A stretch of DNA of 64,000 nucleotides from Comamonadaceae bacterium (lineage in GTDB: Bacteria; Pseudomonadota; Gammaproteobacteria; Burkholderiales; Burkholderiaceae_C). This document shows, piece after piece, positions 9,088 through 16,553 of this stretch. The DNA lies in NCBI GenBank assembly GCA_027488985.1, contig JAIYAR010000007.1, positions 26,746 to 90,745 of the forward strand. The letters are read 5' to 3'. The notes beneath the pieces were generated by a model that was not told the DNA's origin, ran no database searches, and worked only from the letters and a program-made list of their open reading frames with translations. The stretch's first letter is position 1. Each line of letters starts with the position of its first letter. Made by a program: the position numbers and the translations under genes.

Positions 9088-10548
9088 TCAGCCGGCAATG
9101 TGCTCCCGGTGCTGGGACACATCCAGACCCACCAGTTCCGAGTTCTCGTCCACCCGCAAGCCCACGATCAGCTTGGTAATCCAGAGCAGTGCGGCGCTCA
9201 TCACCCCGCTGTAAACAATGACCACGACCGTGCCCACGGCTTGGATGGCCACGCTACCTGTTACCCCTGAAATGCTCTTGCTCGCAAAGTAGCCCGTCAT
9301 CAACGAACCGACAATGCCGCCAATACCGTGCACGCCGAATACGTCCAGCGAATCGTCGGCATTGAGCATGCGCTTCAAGCCTGTTGCACCCCAGTAGCAG
9401 GCCAGGCCTGCCACCAGGCCGAAAACCAGCGCAGCGCTGGGCGTCACAAAACCAGCAGCAGGGGTAATTGCCACCAAACCTGCCACCAAGCCGGAGCACA
9501 GGCCCAGCAAGGAAGGCCGGCCACGCATCACCCACTCACCCAGCATCCAGCTCATCGCGCCTGCGGCTGCAGCAATGTGCGTCACCGCCATCGCCAAGCC
9601 GGCACGGCCATCTGCAGCCACGGCAGAGCCCGCGTTGAAACCGAACCATCCCACCCACAGCAAGCCTGCGCCCGCCATGGTCAGGCCGAGGTTAAAGGGC
9701 TCAAACGGCTCTTTGCCGTAGCCCTTGCGCGCGCCCACCATGTACGCACACACCAGGCCCGAGACGCCGGCATTGATGTGCACCACCGCGCCGCCTGCAA
9801 AGTCCAACACGCCCATTTGCACCAGCCATCCACTGGGCTCCCACACCCAGTGGGCAATCGGGGCGTACACCACCACCGACCACATGCCTATGAACCACAA
9901 CATGGCCGAGAAGCGCATGCGCTCCACCAGCGCGCCCACAATCAGCGCCCCGGTAATGATGAAGAAGGTCAGCTGGAACATGGCGTACACCGACTCGGGC
10001 ACATTCGGTGCCACGTGGCTCACGGCGACCAAGCCGGCCTCTTTCATGTAGTTGAGCCCGCTGAACCACATGCGGTCGGTGCCGCCCAGCCAGGCCGTGC
10101 CGGGCGTGAAGGCCAGCGAATAACCCACGGCAAACCAGAGCAGGCTGAGCAAGCCGGCAATCGCCACCACACTGGCCATGGTGTTGATCACGCTCTTTTT
10201 GCGCACCATGCCGCCGTAAAACAGCGCAATGCCGGGCAAAGTCATAAGCAGGACCAGCGCGGTGCTGGTCATCATCCAGGCGGTGTCTGCCGCGTTGATG
10301 CTGTCCTGCTTGGCCATGAAGGGTTTGGTGGGTGCCGGTGCGGGCGCAGGGGCCTCTGCAGCGGCTACCGGTGCAGCGGGTGCGGGTGCAACGGCAGTTG
10401 GAGTGGGGTCAGAGGCCGCAACGCCGGCTGCTGGCGCTGTTTCTGCCACGGTGCCCGAAACTGCGGTTTGCGCTTGGGTTGTCAAAGACCAGCTTAAAGC
10501 GACGATGCCCGCCAACAGTGCAAGAGTGGGCATACCTTTTTGGTGCAT
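9088..10548 (-). CDS. amtB: Ammonium transporter, Amt/MEP/Rh family
   Basis: Eleven-helix inner-membrane ammonium channel. The order is: signal peptide (about 1-27), an Ala/Pro-rich periplasmic stretch of about 50 residues, then the Amt core from about residue 85 (GIALFYGGMVRKKSV). The twin histidines of the pore are in GGAVVHINAG and VFGVHGIGGIVG. GAGLLWVGWFGFNAGSA is also typical. The start is ATG 10548, with AGAGGATC upstream giving 486 aa. An in-frame start at 10587 would spoil the signal peptide. No glnK/glnB gene adjoins, although amtB is often paired with one. The Ala/Pro extension is longer than in E. coli AmtB. Confidence 0.94.
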   Translation of the reverse strand: MHQKGMPTLALLAGIVALSWSLTTQAQTAVSGTVAETAPAAGVAASDPTPTAVAPAPAAPVAAAEAPAPAPAPTKPFMAKQDSINAADTAWMMTSTALVLLMTLPGIALFYGGMVRKKSVINTMASVVAIAGLLSLLWFAVGYSLAFTPGTAWLGGTDRMWFSGLNYMKEAGLVAVSHVAPNVPESVYAMFQLTFFIITGALIVGALVERMRFSAMLWFIGMWSVVVYAPIAHWVWEPSGWLVQMGVLDFAGGAVVHINAGVSGLVCAYMVGARKGYGKEPFEPFNLGLTMAGAGLLWVGWFGFNAGSAVAADGRAGLAMAVTHIAAAAGAMSWMLGEWVMRGRPSLLGLCSGLVAGLVAITPAAGFVTPSAALVFGLVAGLACYWGATGLKRMLNADDSLDVFGVHGIGGIVGSLMTGYFASKSISGVTGSVAIQAVGTVVVIVYSGVMSAALLWITKLIVGLRVDENSELVGLDVSQHREHIAG

Positions 10549-10641
10549 TGTGATCCTCTGTGTGTTCCAACACAGAGCACCAAGCACGAGCTATGCCAAT
10601 CCGCCTTTCCTTGCTGTAAAGGCGCCGCCGGGGCGACAAGG

Positions 10642-11310
10642 CTAAGAGTACGTCACCCAGTCGGAGTAGGCCGCGTCGTCCAAGTGGGGCAGGGTGTTGT
10701 AGGTCACCAGCATGTGGCGTTTGGGGGTATAGGCCAGCTCGGTGACCGAGCTGTTGCGGATACGCAGGTTCAGCTCAATGGTGGTCTCGGGCGTGGTGCC
10801 CAAAATGTGCCCCACCGCGGTAGAGATGGGTCCGCCGCTGCTCACGATTAGCACATTGCCAGTGTGCGACTTGCGCACATGGTCCAGCGCGCTGGTTACG
10901 CCTTTTACAAAATCGTCGTAGCCCGGCATGCCTTTGGGGGTCACCACGCCGTTCATCCACTGCGTGAGGCCGTCGCGCAGCAGGCGGAAGTGGTGGCGGT
11001 ACATCTCGGGCGTATCGGGTTTCTCCAGCGGGGCGGGGTGGATGGCTTTGATCACTGCCTCGCTGTCGTACTCGTTCAGTCCCGGCCATTCAAGCGCTTG
11101 GTGCGTGAGGCCCGCGCCTTGGGCAATGCCGGCCCAGGTCTGGGCATGGCGCTTGAGCGTGCCGGTAATCACCGCTTCAAACTGCAGTCCCTTGCCCGCA
11201 AAGTACTCCCCCAACCGCACGCTCTGCCGATGGCCGAGCTCGCTCAAGTTGTCGTAGTCCGCAGCCCCGAAAGAAGCCTGCCCGTGCCGCACCAGATAGA
11301 GATTTCCCAT
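10642..11310 (-). CDS. Histidine phosphatase superfamily protein
   Basis: 222-aa soluble protein of the phosphoglycerate-mutase-like branch. The phospho-acceptor motif LVRHGQASFG lies at residues about 6-15. The region where the second catalytic histidine usually sits reads VSSGGPIS instead of SHGG, so the usual proton donor position appears to be serine. Activity may therefore differ from typical phosphatases. The substrate is unknown. The gene follows the Amt region with a 93-bp gap and is divergent from the J-domain gene. Confidence 0.85.
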   Translation of the reverse strand: MGNLYLVRHGQASFGAADYDNLSELGHRQSVRLGEYFAGKGLQFEAVITGTLKRHAQTWAGIAQGAGLTHQALEWPGLNEYDSEAVIKAIHPAPLEKPDTPEMYRHHFRLLRDGLTQWMNGVVTPKGMPGYDDFVKGVTSALDHVRKSHTGNVLIVSSGGPISTAVGHILGTTPETTIELNLRIRNSSVTELAYTPKRHMLVTYNTLPHLDDAAYSDWVTYS

Positions 11311-11352
11311 GGCGAGGATTTAAGCCGAATCGGCACTTGGCGCTTGTTAAAT

Positions 11353-11380
11353 GTGCGACAGCAGCTATGAAATTTGTAGC
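11353..11380 (+). repeat. Dispersed ~60-bp repeat, partial copy
   Basis: Holds GCAGCTATGAAATTTGTAGC, the small hairpin half of the repeat, in the short gap between the phosphatase gene and the J-domain gene. The longer half is missing. Confidence 0.5.
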
Positions 11381-11458
11381 GTTTTGTCCGTGGCTGATTC
11401 GTTGCGCTATGTAGGGCAGTGCACAAACAAAAACGGCTGCATTGGCTTTGAATTGCGT

Positions 11459-11788
11459 ATGCCCCAGCCAACGCTGTACGAAACCCTTGAAGTAAGCCCA
11501 CAGGCCAGTCCCTCGGTGATCCGCGCGGCCTATCGTTGCCTTGCCCAGTACCATCATCCGGACAAACACCCGAACTCTGAAGACGCCGGACAGCGATTGG
11601 CGCAAATCAATTTCGCTTATTCAGTGTTGGCGGACCCGGTACAGCGACGCGGCTATGACATCCGCGAGGGGATTGAAACTGCGTTTGTGGAGAGGCGGGG
11701 GCAAGACGTCAGGCCCCGGAGTCACCATGCGCCAGATGCTACGACTGGTGTCACTTGCCGGCCGTTTGCTTTTCGGCCTTTGGTCTGA
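11459..11788 (+). CDS. Stand-alone J-domain protein
   Basis: 109 aa from ATG 11459. Residues about 4-68 form a DnaJ J-domain, with YETLEVSP at the start, the HPD motif in YHHPDKHPN that stimulates Hsp70 ATPase, and QINFAYSVLADPVQRRGYD at the end. There is no G/F region, zinc finger or C-terminal substrate domain, so it would act as a specialised DnaK co-chaperone, if at all. The last 40 residues are not recognisable. A longer frame from 11351 exists, but its first 36 codons overlap the repeat fragment and show no similarity. Confidence 0.8.
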   Translation: MPQPTLYETLEVSPQASPSVIRAAYRCLAQYHHPDKHPNSEDAGQRLAQINFAYSVLADPVQRRGYDIREGIETAFVERRGQDVRPRSHHAPDATTGVTCRPFAFRPLV

Positions 11789-11884
11789 AGGGGGCTGGCT
11801 AGAGGGTTGCCCTGAAACGGCTTAAGGCAGCTTTAGGCTGATAGCTGACCTTGCCACCGCCCGGAAGGAGTCATTCAAATGGCA

Positions 11885-11942
11885 CGTTAACGTCGCCGCT
11901 CAGCGGGAGCCGAAGGCGATCCGATGCAGCGGCCTGTTAAAT
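11885..11942 (-). repeat. attC-like recombination site 2
   Basis: Read on the minus strand it begins with ATTTAAC (RYYYAAC, 11936-11942) and ends with GTTAACG (11885-11891), close to the consensus GTTRRRY. The interior is an imperfect palindrome (CCGCTGCATCGG... and ...CCGCTGAGCGG). It follows the stop of the 78-aa gene, as expected for the 3' end of an integron cassette. Confidence 0.6.
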
Positions 11943-11971
11943 GGCCAGCAGTACCACTGCCTTTGGACTTG

Positions 11972-12208
11972 CTATTTGAATCCACGGTCATGCGCCATTC
12001 TCATCCACGCGTCATCGACAGGACCGTTGAAACCGACAACAGCGTCGACCCCGCAATGCGGGCAAATCGCAGTTTGGTCTTGTTCCTCGCCATCACACCA
12101 TTCCACAACTGTCTTAGGGGAAAACTTGGAGAGGCAGTAATTGCAAGCCGCCATATCGCTCGCGAGTAGTTGCTCGCGGTGCATTGAAGAATCGCAGGTT
12201 CTTGTCAT
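11972..12208 (-). CDS. Hypothetical zinc-ribbon-like cassette protein
   Basis: 78 aa or, from the internal ATG at 12154, 60 aa. It has two CxxC pairs, CNYC and CPHCG, about 30 residues apart, suggesting a small zinc ribbon. The motif VVEWCDG and ending VGFNGPVDD resemble small cytoplasmic proteins I recall from integron cassettes and scattered bacterial genomes; that recollection is unverified. The longer start lies only 3 nt beyond the attC core, leaving no room for a Shine-Dalgarno inside the cassette, which is common for cassette genes. Function unknown. Confidence 0.65.
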   Translation of the reverse strand: MTRTCDSSMHREQLLASDMAACNYCLSKFSPKTVVEWCDGEEQDQTAICPHCGVDAVVGFNGPVDDAWMRMAHDRGFK

Positions 12209-12211
12209 GCC

Positions 12212-12268
12212 ATTTAACGTCGGAGTTCAGCGGGCGCCGGAGGCGTCCGCTGCAATGACCAGTTGAAG
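12212..12268 (-). repeat. attC-like recombination site 1
   Basis: On the minus strand it runs from CTTCAAC (one base off RYYYAAC, 12262-12268) to GTTAAAT (perfect GTTRRRY, 12212-12218). Between them lies an 11-bp stem with one mismatch, CAGCGGACGCC / GGCGCCCGCTG, with a TCC loop. It starts 1 nt after the stop of the 137-aa gene and ends 3 nt before the next ATG. Confidence 0.7.
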
Positions 12269-12269
12269 C

Positions 12270-12683
12270 TCAGCGGCACGGACCGAACTCCAGTGATTGC
12301 AGGAAGAGAGTGCCGTAATCGCTCATCGATTCCGGCGGACCGGGATAGAACGGGGCGAACGCAGCCTCTACGAAGTGAAAGCCGATGACAAGCGCCGCGA
12401 GAAACATGGCTTTGCGCACTATGGTCCGTAACAGAGGGCTCGGGACAACTACCGCCAGAATCGCCGTGACGGCGGCGGAGACGCGGAAGGCTTCCTTGTG
12501 CCACCCGTACCCGCCGCAAGAGTCCAAACCAAAGAACACGGCCCCAACGAAGACGATGCTCGTGGCGGTCCAGACCCATGCGTTGCTAGAGCCGCCACGA
12601 TGCGCATCGACTAAGTTATTCCCCATGAGGTTCAACTTGATATAGACCGCAAAAGTGCGAAATAACACAGCCATGATTTTCAT
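12270..12683 (-). CDS. Hypothetical membrane protein in cassette
   Basis: 137 aa with about three predicted membrane helices: VWTATSIVFVGAVFFGL (about 37-53), VTAILAVVV (about 73-88) and MFLAALVIGFHFVEAAF (about 93-110). The family is not recognised. The start ATG 12683 has GGGAGG about 8 nt upstream. The TGA stop is directly followed by attC-like site 1, marking the gene as an integron cassette passenger. No function can be assigned. Confidence 0.6.
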   Translation of the reverse strand: MKIMAVLFRTFAVYIKLNLMGNNLVDAHRGGSSNAWVWTATSIVFVGAVFFGLDSCGGYGWHKEAFRVSAAVTAILAVVVPSPLLRTIVRKAMFLAALVIGFHFVEAAFAPFYPGPPESMSDYGTLFLQSLEFGPCR

Positions 12684-13113
12684 GGTGCGCGCCTCCCTTG
12701 AAGCTGCTAAGTGATTGTTTTTGCTTGATTTTCGTCAGTATATGACTTGCTATGCAATCCATTAACAAACCGTGAAACCCCGCAAGACCGCCGAATAACA
12801 TGGCAGGCAGCAGGCCGGTGGTTGCAGTGTCAGTCCGCTAAGCGGTTGATCTGTATGGATATTTTCCCGCTTTGGGTGGATGGTTCACAAATAACAATCT
12901 TGCAAACCACGCAAACTCCCTCGCCAGAAGACACGTTGGCAAGCCAAAGGAAACGTCCGTTTCCGCTGCATTCCGGCTGTTCAAGTGGTTACCACACGTT
13001 TCCGCCGATGCTGGCCAGTTTACCTAGTCAAATCGGTTTTTCGCTGGATTTAAGTTGTACGCAGCTTAATGAAAAAGAGCCACCAGCGCCCATGAATAAA
13101 GCGCAAGCAGCTA
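12684..13113. other. Gene-free region between cassettes and the catabolic operon
   Basis: I see no supported gene here. The plus-strand frame across it has no recognisable motif and runs antisense into the dehydratase. The right part contains the dispersed repeat (13066-13126). The minus-strand AT-rich stretch at about 12710-12750 could hold the promoter of the first cassette gene, but no clear -35/-10 pair stands out. Confidence 0.5.
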
Positions 13114-13126
13114 TCAATTCCGCAGC
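13066..13126 (+). repeat. Dispersed ~60-bp repeat, supplies the dehydratase stop codon
   Basis: A well-preserved copy with CCAGCGCCCATGAATAAAGCGC and AAGCAGCTATCAATT. It overlaps the last codons of the minus-strand dehydratase, and its ATTGATAGC segment provides the TGA stop at 13114-13116. This suggests that repeat insertion reset the gene's 3' end. Confidence 0.7.
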
Positions 13127-14079
13127 ACCTCGGCAAACACCGCCGAGTCCACATTCCCTCCGCACAAGGTAATCCCCACCGTCTGCCCCTGCAGGCTTTC
13201 GCGCTCTTGCATCGCTGCCGCAAAGCTGGCAGCACCAGCGCCTTCGGCCACGTTGTGGGTGCAGGCGAAGATGTCGCGCATTGCTTGGGCGACTTCGGTG
13301 TCGGTCACTTGCACTAGGTGGTCGATGGCGCCCATCAATATTTCCAGCGCCTCGGAGTCGGCGACGCGGCAGGCCATGCCGTCGGCCAGTTGGGTGGTCA
13401 CGGGCGCCTCCACCACTTTGCCGGCTGCGAATGAATCGGCATAGGTGGTGGCGTGGGCGCTCACCACGCCGACGATGCGGGCGCGGTGGCCCAGCGCGTG
13501 CTTGGCAGCCACGGCGCTGCAGGCACCGGAGCCTTGGCCGATGGGCACATAAATCACATCCAACTCCGGCGCGGCTTTGAGCAGTTCCCACCAATACGTA
13601 GCCACGCCGCGCAGCAGGTCGGGGTGGAAGCTGGGCACCATATGGGCGCCACGGTCTTGGGCGAGTTGAATGGCGAACTCGCGACTCTCTTGAAAGTCGG
13701 TGCCGTGCTCGATGAGGGTGACGCCCAGTGCGCGCATGGCGGCGTTCTTTTCCACCGAGTTGCCGTGCGGGACCACGATGGTGCAGGGCACGCCATGTGC
13801 CCGTGCGGCCCAGCCCACGCTTTGGCCGTGGTTGCCGCGGGTAGCGCCCACCACTTCGGCGGGCATGGCGCCGCGCTGGGCCAGCTGGTCAAAGTAGGTC
13901 AGGCCGCCGCGGATTTTGAAAGCGCCCACCGGCGTGTGGTTCTCGTGCTTGACCCAGCAGGTCGCGCCCAGCAGGCTGGAGAGCTGGCCCCAGCGGTACT
14001 GCGGCGTGGGGCCGAATTCGCGGTACACCACCTGGGCCGCAGCTTCGATGTCTCGCAGGGTGGGGAGCAATGCGTTCAT
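13114..14079 (-). CDS. Threonine/serine dehydratase-like PLP enzyme (fold type II)
   Basis: 321-aa pyridoxal-phosphate enzyme of the tryptophan-synthase-beta fold, related to threonine dehydratase and hydroxyectoine-pathway EutB. K55 in HTPVGAFKIRGG forms the Schiff base, TRGNHGQSVGWAAR binds the cofactor phosphate region, and GQGSGACSAV is the glycine loop. It lacks the C-terminal ACT domain of biosynthetic IlvA, so it is of the catabolic type. It is last in the eight-gene minus-strand operon, with its ATG overlapping the stop of the PhzF-like gene (4 nt). The likely reaction is deamination of a hydroxy amino acid; the substrate is not known. Confidence 0.85.
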   Translation of the reverse strand: MNALLPTLRDIEAAAQVVYREFGPTPQYRWGQLSSLLGATCWVKHENHTPVGAFKIRGGLTYFDQLAQRGAMPAEVVGATRGNHGQSVGWAARAHGVPCTIVVPHGNSVEKNAAMRALGVTLIEHGTDFQESREFAIQLAQDRGAHMVPSFHPDLLRGVATYWWELLKAAPELDVIYVPIGQGSGACSAVAAKHALGHRARIVGVVSAHATTYADSFAAGKVVEAPVTTQLADGMACRVADSEALEILMGAIDHLVQVTDTEVAQAMRDIFACTHNVAEGAGAASFAAAMQERESLQGQTVGITLCGGNVDSAVFAEVLRN

Positions 14080-15014
14080 AGAAAAACCTTTCCTTCAATA
14101 CATGTGACCGAATCGCCACCCACCCACACTTGGCCCTGCGCGTCTTGCTCAATAAAAACGCGGCCGGCGCGGCCTATGCAGGTGCCTTGGGCGGCCACGT
14201 AGCGGGCGGGGGCGATGCCATCAGCAATCAGCCACTGGGCGAGGCTGGCGTTAAAGCTGCCGGTGACCGGGTCTTCGGTAACGCCGATATCGTCCGCAAA
14301 GAAGCGGACTTCGATGGACGGGGTGTCGTCTGGCTCGGTGGCGTTCGCGTTGTCACTACTGCCAAAAGCGCGCGCTTCGCGGTTGCTGCGTACTATCAAA
14401 TCAGGAGCTGCTGGCGCAACATCCATGCCGGCGACACCGATGCCGCGTGCCAAACCTTTGAGGGCGGAGTGATCGGGGCGCAAGTCCAGCACAGTGTCCA
14501 TGCTGTCGAGCAGGAGGCCCAGCCACACCGGCCCGTTGTCCAGCCACTGGGCTGCGCGGATTTGCTCGGTGCGCAGCCCCAAGCCGGCAGCCACCCGCGC
14601 GATCAGTGCCGCATCGGGCGTGCTGCGCTGCAGGCTGGGTGCGGCAAAGGCCAGGCGGGTGCCGTCGCGCTTGAGTTGGACCAAACCTTTGGCGCACTCC
14701 TGCACGATGGTGTCCGCTGCTTTGGGCGCGCCGCCCGCCTGCAGCCAGGCGTGGCAGCTGCCCAACGTGGGATGGCCGGCAAACGGCAACTCGCTGCCGG
14801 GGGTGAAGATGCGCACCCGGTAGTCCGCGCCAAGCGCTGCCGCTGAGGGGCTGGGGGGGAGCAAAAAAGTGGTCTCGCTCAGGTTGGTCCAGCGGGCGAA
14901 GGCCTGCATCTCGTCATCGCTAAGGCCGCTGCCGTCCATCACCACGCCCAAGGCGTTGCCGAGGTAGGGGATGCGGGTGAAGACGTCGACTTGTTGGTAA
15001 GCGCGTGGGGTCAT
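14076..15014 (-). CDS. PhzF family isomerase-like protein (copy 1)
   Basis: 312 aa from ATG 15014. The diaminopimelate-epimerase fold of PhzF is shown by QQVDVFTRIPYLGNALGVV at the start, NLSETTFLLPP with the catalytic-position glutamate, AGHPTLGSCHAWL and the second-half motif EDPVTGSFNASLAQWL. Most family members have no known substrate; PhzF itself isomerises a phenazine precursor. The gene lies 16 bp after a paralogue and is coupled to the dehydratase by a 4-nt overlap. Residues about 195-209 (VAPAAPDLIV) are encoded by a copy of the dispersed repeat. Confidence 0.87.
   Translation of the reverse strand: MTPRAYQQVDVFTRIPYLGNALGVVMDGSGLSDDEMQAFARWTNLSETTFLLPPSPSAAALGADYRVRIFTPGSELPFAGHPTLGSCHAWLQAGGAPKAADTIVQECAKGLVQLKRDGTRLAFAAPSLQRSTPDAALIARVAAGLGLRTEQIRAAQWLDNGPVWLGLLLDSMDTVLDLRPDHSALKGLARGIGVAGMDVAPAAPDLIVRSNREARAFGSSDNANATEPDDTPSIEVRFFADDIGVTEDPVTGSFNASLAQWLIADGIAPARYVAAQGTCIGRAGRVFIEQDAQGQVWVGGDSVTCIEGKVFL
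14390..14430 (-). repeat. Dispersed repeat inside PhzF copy 1
   Basis: Minus-strand reading gives CATGGATGTTGCGCCAGCAG and CTCCTGATTTGATAGTA, a diverged copy. It encodes residues about 195-209 of the protein, the same position as in the neighbouring paralogue. Confidence 0.6.
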
Positions 15015-15030
15015 GGGCGGTCTCGTCGGG

Positions 15031-15903
15031 TTACAGAGTGGCGCTGCCGCGTATGCAGGTGACCGAGTCACCGCCCACCCAGACCTGGCCGTTGGCGTCC
15101 TGGCGGATGTAGATGCGGCCTTCGCGCTGGATGCAGGTGCCCTGGTGCACCACGTAGCTGGCGGGCATGTAGCCGTCCGCAATCAGCCACTGGGCCAGGC
15201 TGGCGTTCAAGCTGCCGGTGACGGGGTCTTCGTTGATGCCGTTCAGCGCCGCAAAGGCGCGCACTTCCAGCTTGCTTGCTATCGAATCAGGAGCTGCTCG
15301 CGCAATATCCACGGCGGCTACACCCACTTTCACTCCTAAATTCTTGAGGGCAGGGTGGTCGGGCTGCAGTTGCAGCACGGATTGCATGTCGTCCACCAGC
15401 ACGCCCAGCCAGTCGGTGCCGTTGCTCAGGTGCTGGGCCGAGATGATTTGCTTGGCCGTCAGGCCCAGCGCGTGCGCCACCTGCGCCAGCAAGCCGGGGT
15501 TTGGGTTTTTCCGCTGGAACGAGGGCGCCGCAAAGGCCAGGCGGCTGCCATCGCGGCAGATTTGCACCAGGCCTTTGGCGCACTCTTGCACGATGCGGTC
15601 TTTGGCTCGGGGTGTGCCACCGGCCTCCAGCCAGGCGTGGCAGCTGCCCAGCGTGGGGTGGCCGGCAAAAGGCAGCTCGCCGCCGGGGGTGAAGATGCGC
15701 ACCCGGTAATCCGCGCCCTGCGCCGTCGCCTCGGGCGTGGGCGGCAGCAAAAAGGTGGTTTCGCTCAAGTTGGTCCATCGTGCAAAGCCCTGCATCTGCG
15801 CATCGTTCAGGCCGCTACCCCTGAGCACGACGGCCAGCGGGTTACCCAGATACGGCTGGGCAGTGAACACATCGACTTGGGCGAAGGGGCGAAGCTGGGG
15901 CAC
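15031..15903 (-). CDS. PhzF family isomerase-like protein (copy 2)
   Basis: 290 aa, a tandem paralogue of the next gene. It has the same landmarks: FAQVDVFTAQPYLGNPLAVVL, NLSETTFLLPP (catalytic Glu), AGHPTLGSCHAWL and EDPVTGSLNASLAQWL. Compared with copy 1 it lacks about 20 residues just before EDPVTGS. Residues about 195-211 (VDIARAAPDSIASK) come from the dispersed repeat. It lies 24 bp after the glutathione-transferase gene and 16 bp before copy 1. Retention of both copies suggests a heterodimer or two related substrates, but this is inference. Confidence 0.88.
   Translation of the reverse strand: MPQLRPFAQVDVFTAQPYLGNPLAVVLRGSGLNDAQMQGFARWTNLSETTFLLPPTPEATAQGADYRVRIFTPGGELPFAGHPTLGSCHAWLEAGGTPRAKDRIVQECAKGLVQICRDGSRLAFAAPSFQRKNPNPGLLAQVAHALGLTAKQIISAQHLSNGTDWLGVLVDDMQSVLQLQPDHPALKNLGVKVGVAAVDIARAAPDSIASKLEVRAFAALNGINEDPVTGSLNASLAQWLIADGYMPASYVVHQGTCIQREGRIYIRQDANGQVWVGGDSVTCIRGSATL
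15272..15320 (-). repeat. Dispersed repeat inside PhzF copy 2
   Basis: On the minus strand GTGGATATTGCGCGAGCAGC followed by TCCTGATTCGATAGCAAGC matches the core very well. It encodes residues about 195-211, in frame, at the position matching the copy in the paralogue. Confidence 0.7.
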
Positions 15904-15927
15904 GAGGAGCCTTTCTAGGGGGGAGCT

Positions 15928-16551
15928 TTATGAAATAGGGAGGTCGAGCACACCGCGCGTGGCCGGGCGCGCCAGGATGGCCGCAAACCAGCGCTCCAGG
16001 TGCGGCCAGTCAGGCCGCGGCTGGGGCAGGGCGAACCAGCGGTGCACATCGCAGGCCACCGGAATGTCGGCCATGCTGAAGTGCTCGCCGCACATCCAGG
16101 TGCGGGTGGCCAAATGGTCGTTGAGCTGTGCCATGGCCGGCTCGGTGGCTGCAGTGGAGCGGGCAATCACCGCCGGGTCGCGCTTGTCAGCCGGTGTGCG
16201 GAACCATTGCAGAAACGCGCCACCGCTCTCGCGGTTCAGGGTGGTTTGCTGCCAGTCCATCCAGCGCTCTGCGTCAAAGCGTTGTGCCAGGTCCTGGGGG
16301 TAGAGCTGGTCATTGCCGTACTTGGCAAAGATGTAGCGCACGATGGCGTTGCTCTCCCAGAGAACAAAGTCGCCGTCCTGCAGCGTGGGCACCAGCGCGT
16401 TAGGGTTCATGGCCAGGTATTCGGGGGTTTTGACCACCCCGAAGGCCATGCCCGCATCGCTGCGGGTAAAGGCGACGCCGGTTTCTTGCGCGGCCCACAC
16501 CACTTTGCGTACATTGAGCGAACTCAGGCGCCCCCAGATATGGACCGTCAT
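15928..16551 (-). CDS. Glutathione S-transferase family protein
   Basis: 207-aa cytosolic protein with an N-terminal thioredoxin-like glutathione domain (MTVHIWGRLSSLNVRKV, with a serine at the activating position; then NALVPTLQDGDFVLWESNAIVRYI, where the PTL and ES residues bind glutathione) and a C-terminal helical domain. The start is fixed by AAGGAGCTGAAC immediately before ATG 16551. Its ATG lies 2 bp after the stop of the aminotransferase gene, so it belongs to the operon. A role in glutathione-dependent isomerisation or dehalogenation within the pathway is possible but unproven. Confidence 0.9.
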   Translation of the reverse strand: MTVHIWGRLSSLNVRKVVWAAQETGVAFTRSDAGMAFGVVKTPEYLAMNPNALVPTLQDGDFVLWESNAIVRYIFAKYGNDQLYPQDLAQRFDAERWMDWQQTTLNRESGGAFLQWFRTPADKRDPAVIARSTAATEPAMAQLNDHLATRTWMCGEHFSMADIPVACDVHRWFALPQPRPDWPHLERWFAAILARPATRGVLDLPIS

Positions 16552-16553
16552 GT

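Larger units (their letters stand above)
11885..12683 (-). mobile_element. Two integron-type gene cassettes without an integrase (CALIN-like)
   Basis: Two small genes on the minus strand are each followed at once by an attC-like site: 12270-12683 with site 12212-12268, and 11972-12208 with site 11885-11942. The second ATG lies 3 nt after the core GTTAAAT, the usual cassette geometry. No integrase gene and no attI are visible in the window. The right boundary of the first cassette is not defined, because no attC-like site is seen upstream of it. Confidence 0.65.

Noticed and set aside
12747-13172. Plus-strand open frame of 141 codons in the gene-free region
   Set aside because: No motif or ribosome site, and it runs antisense into the dehydratase through the repeat.
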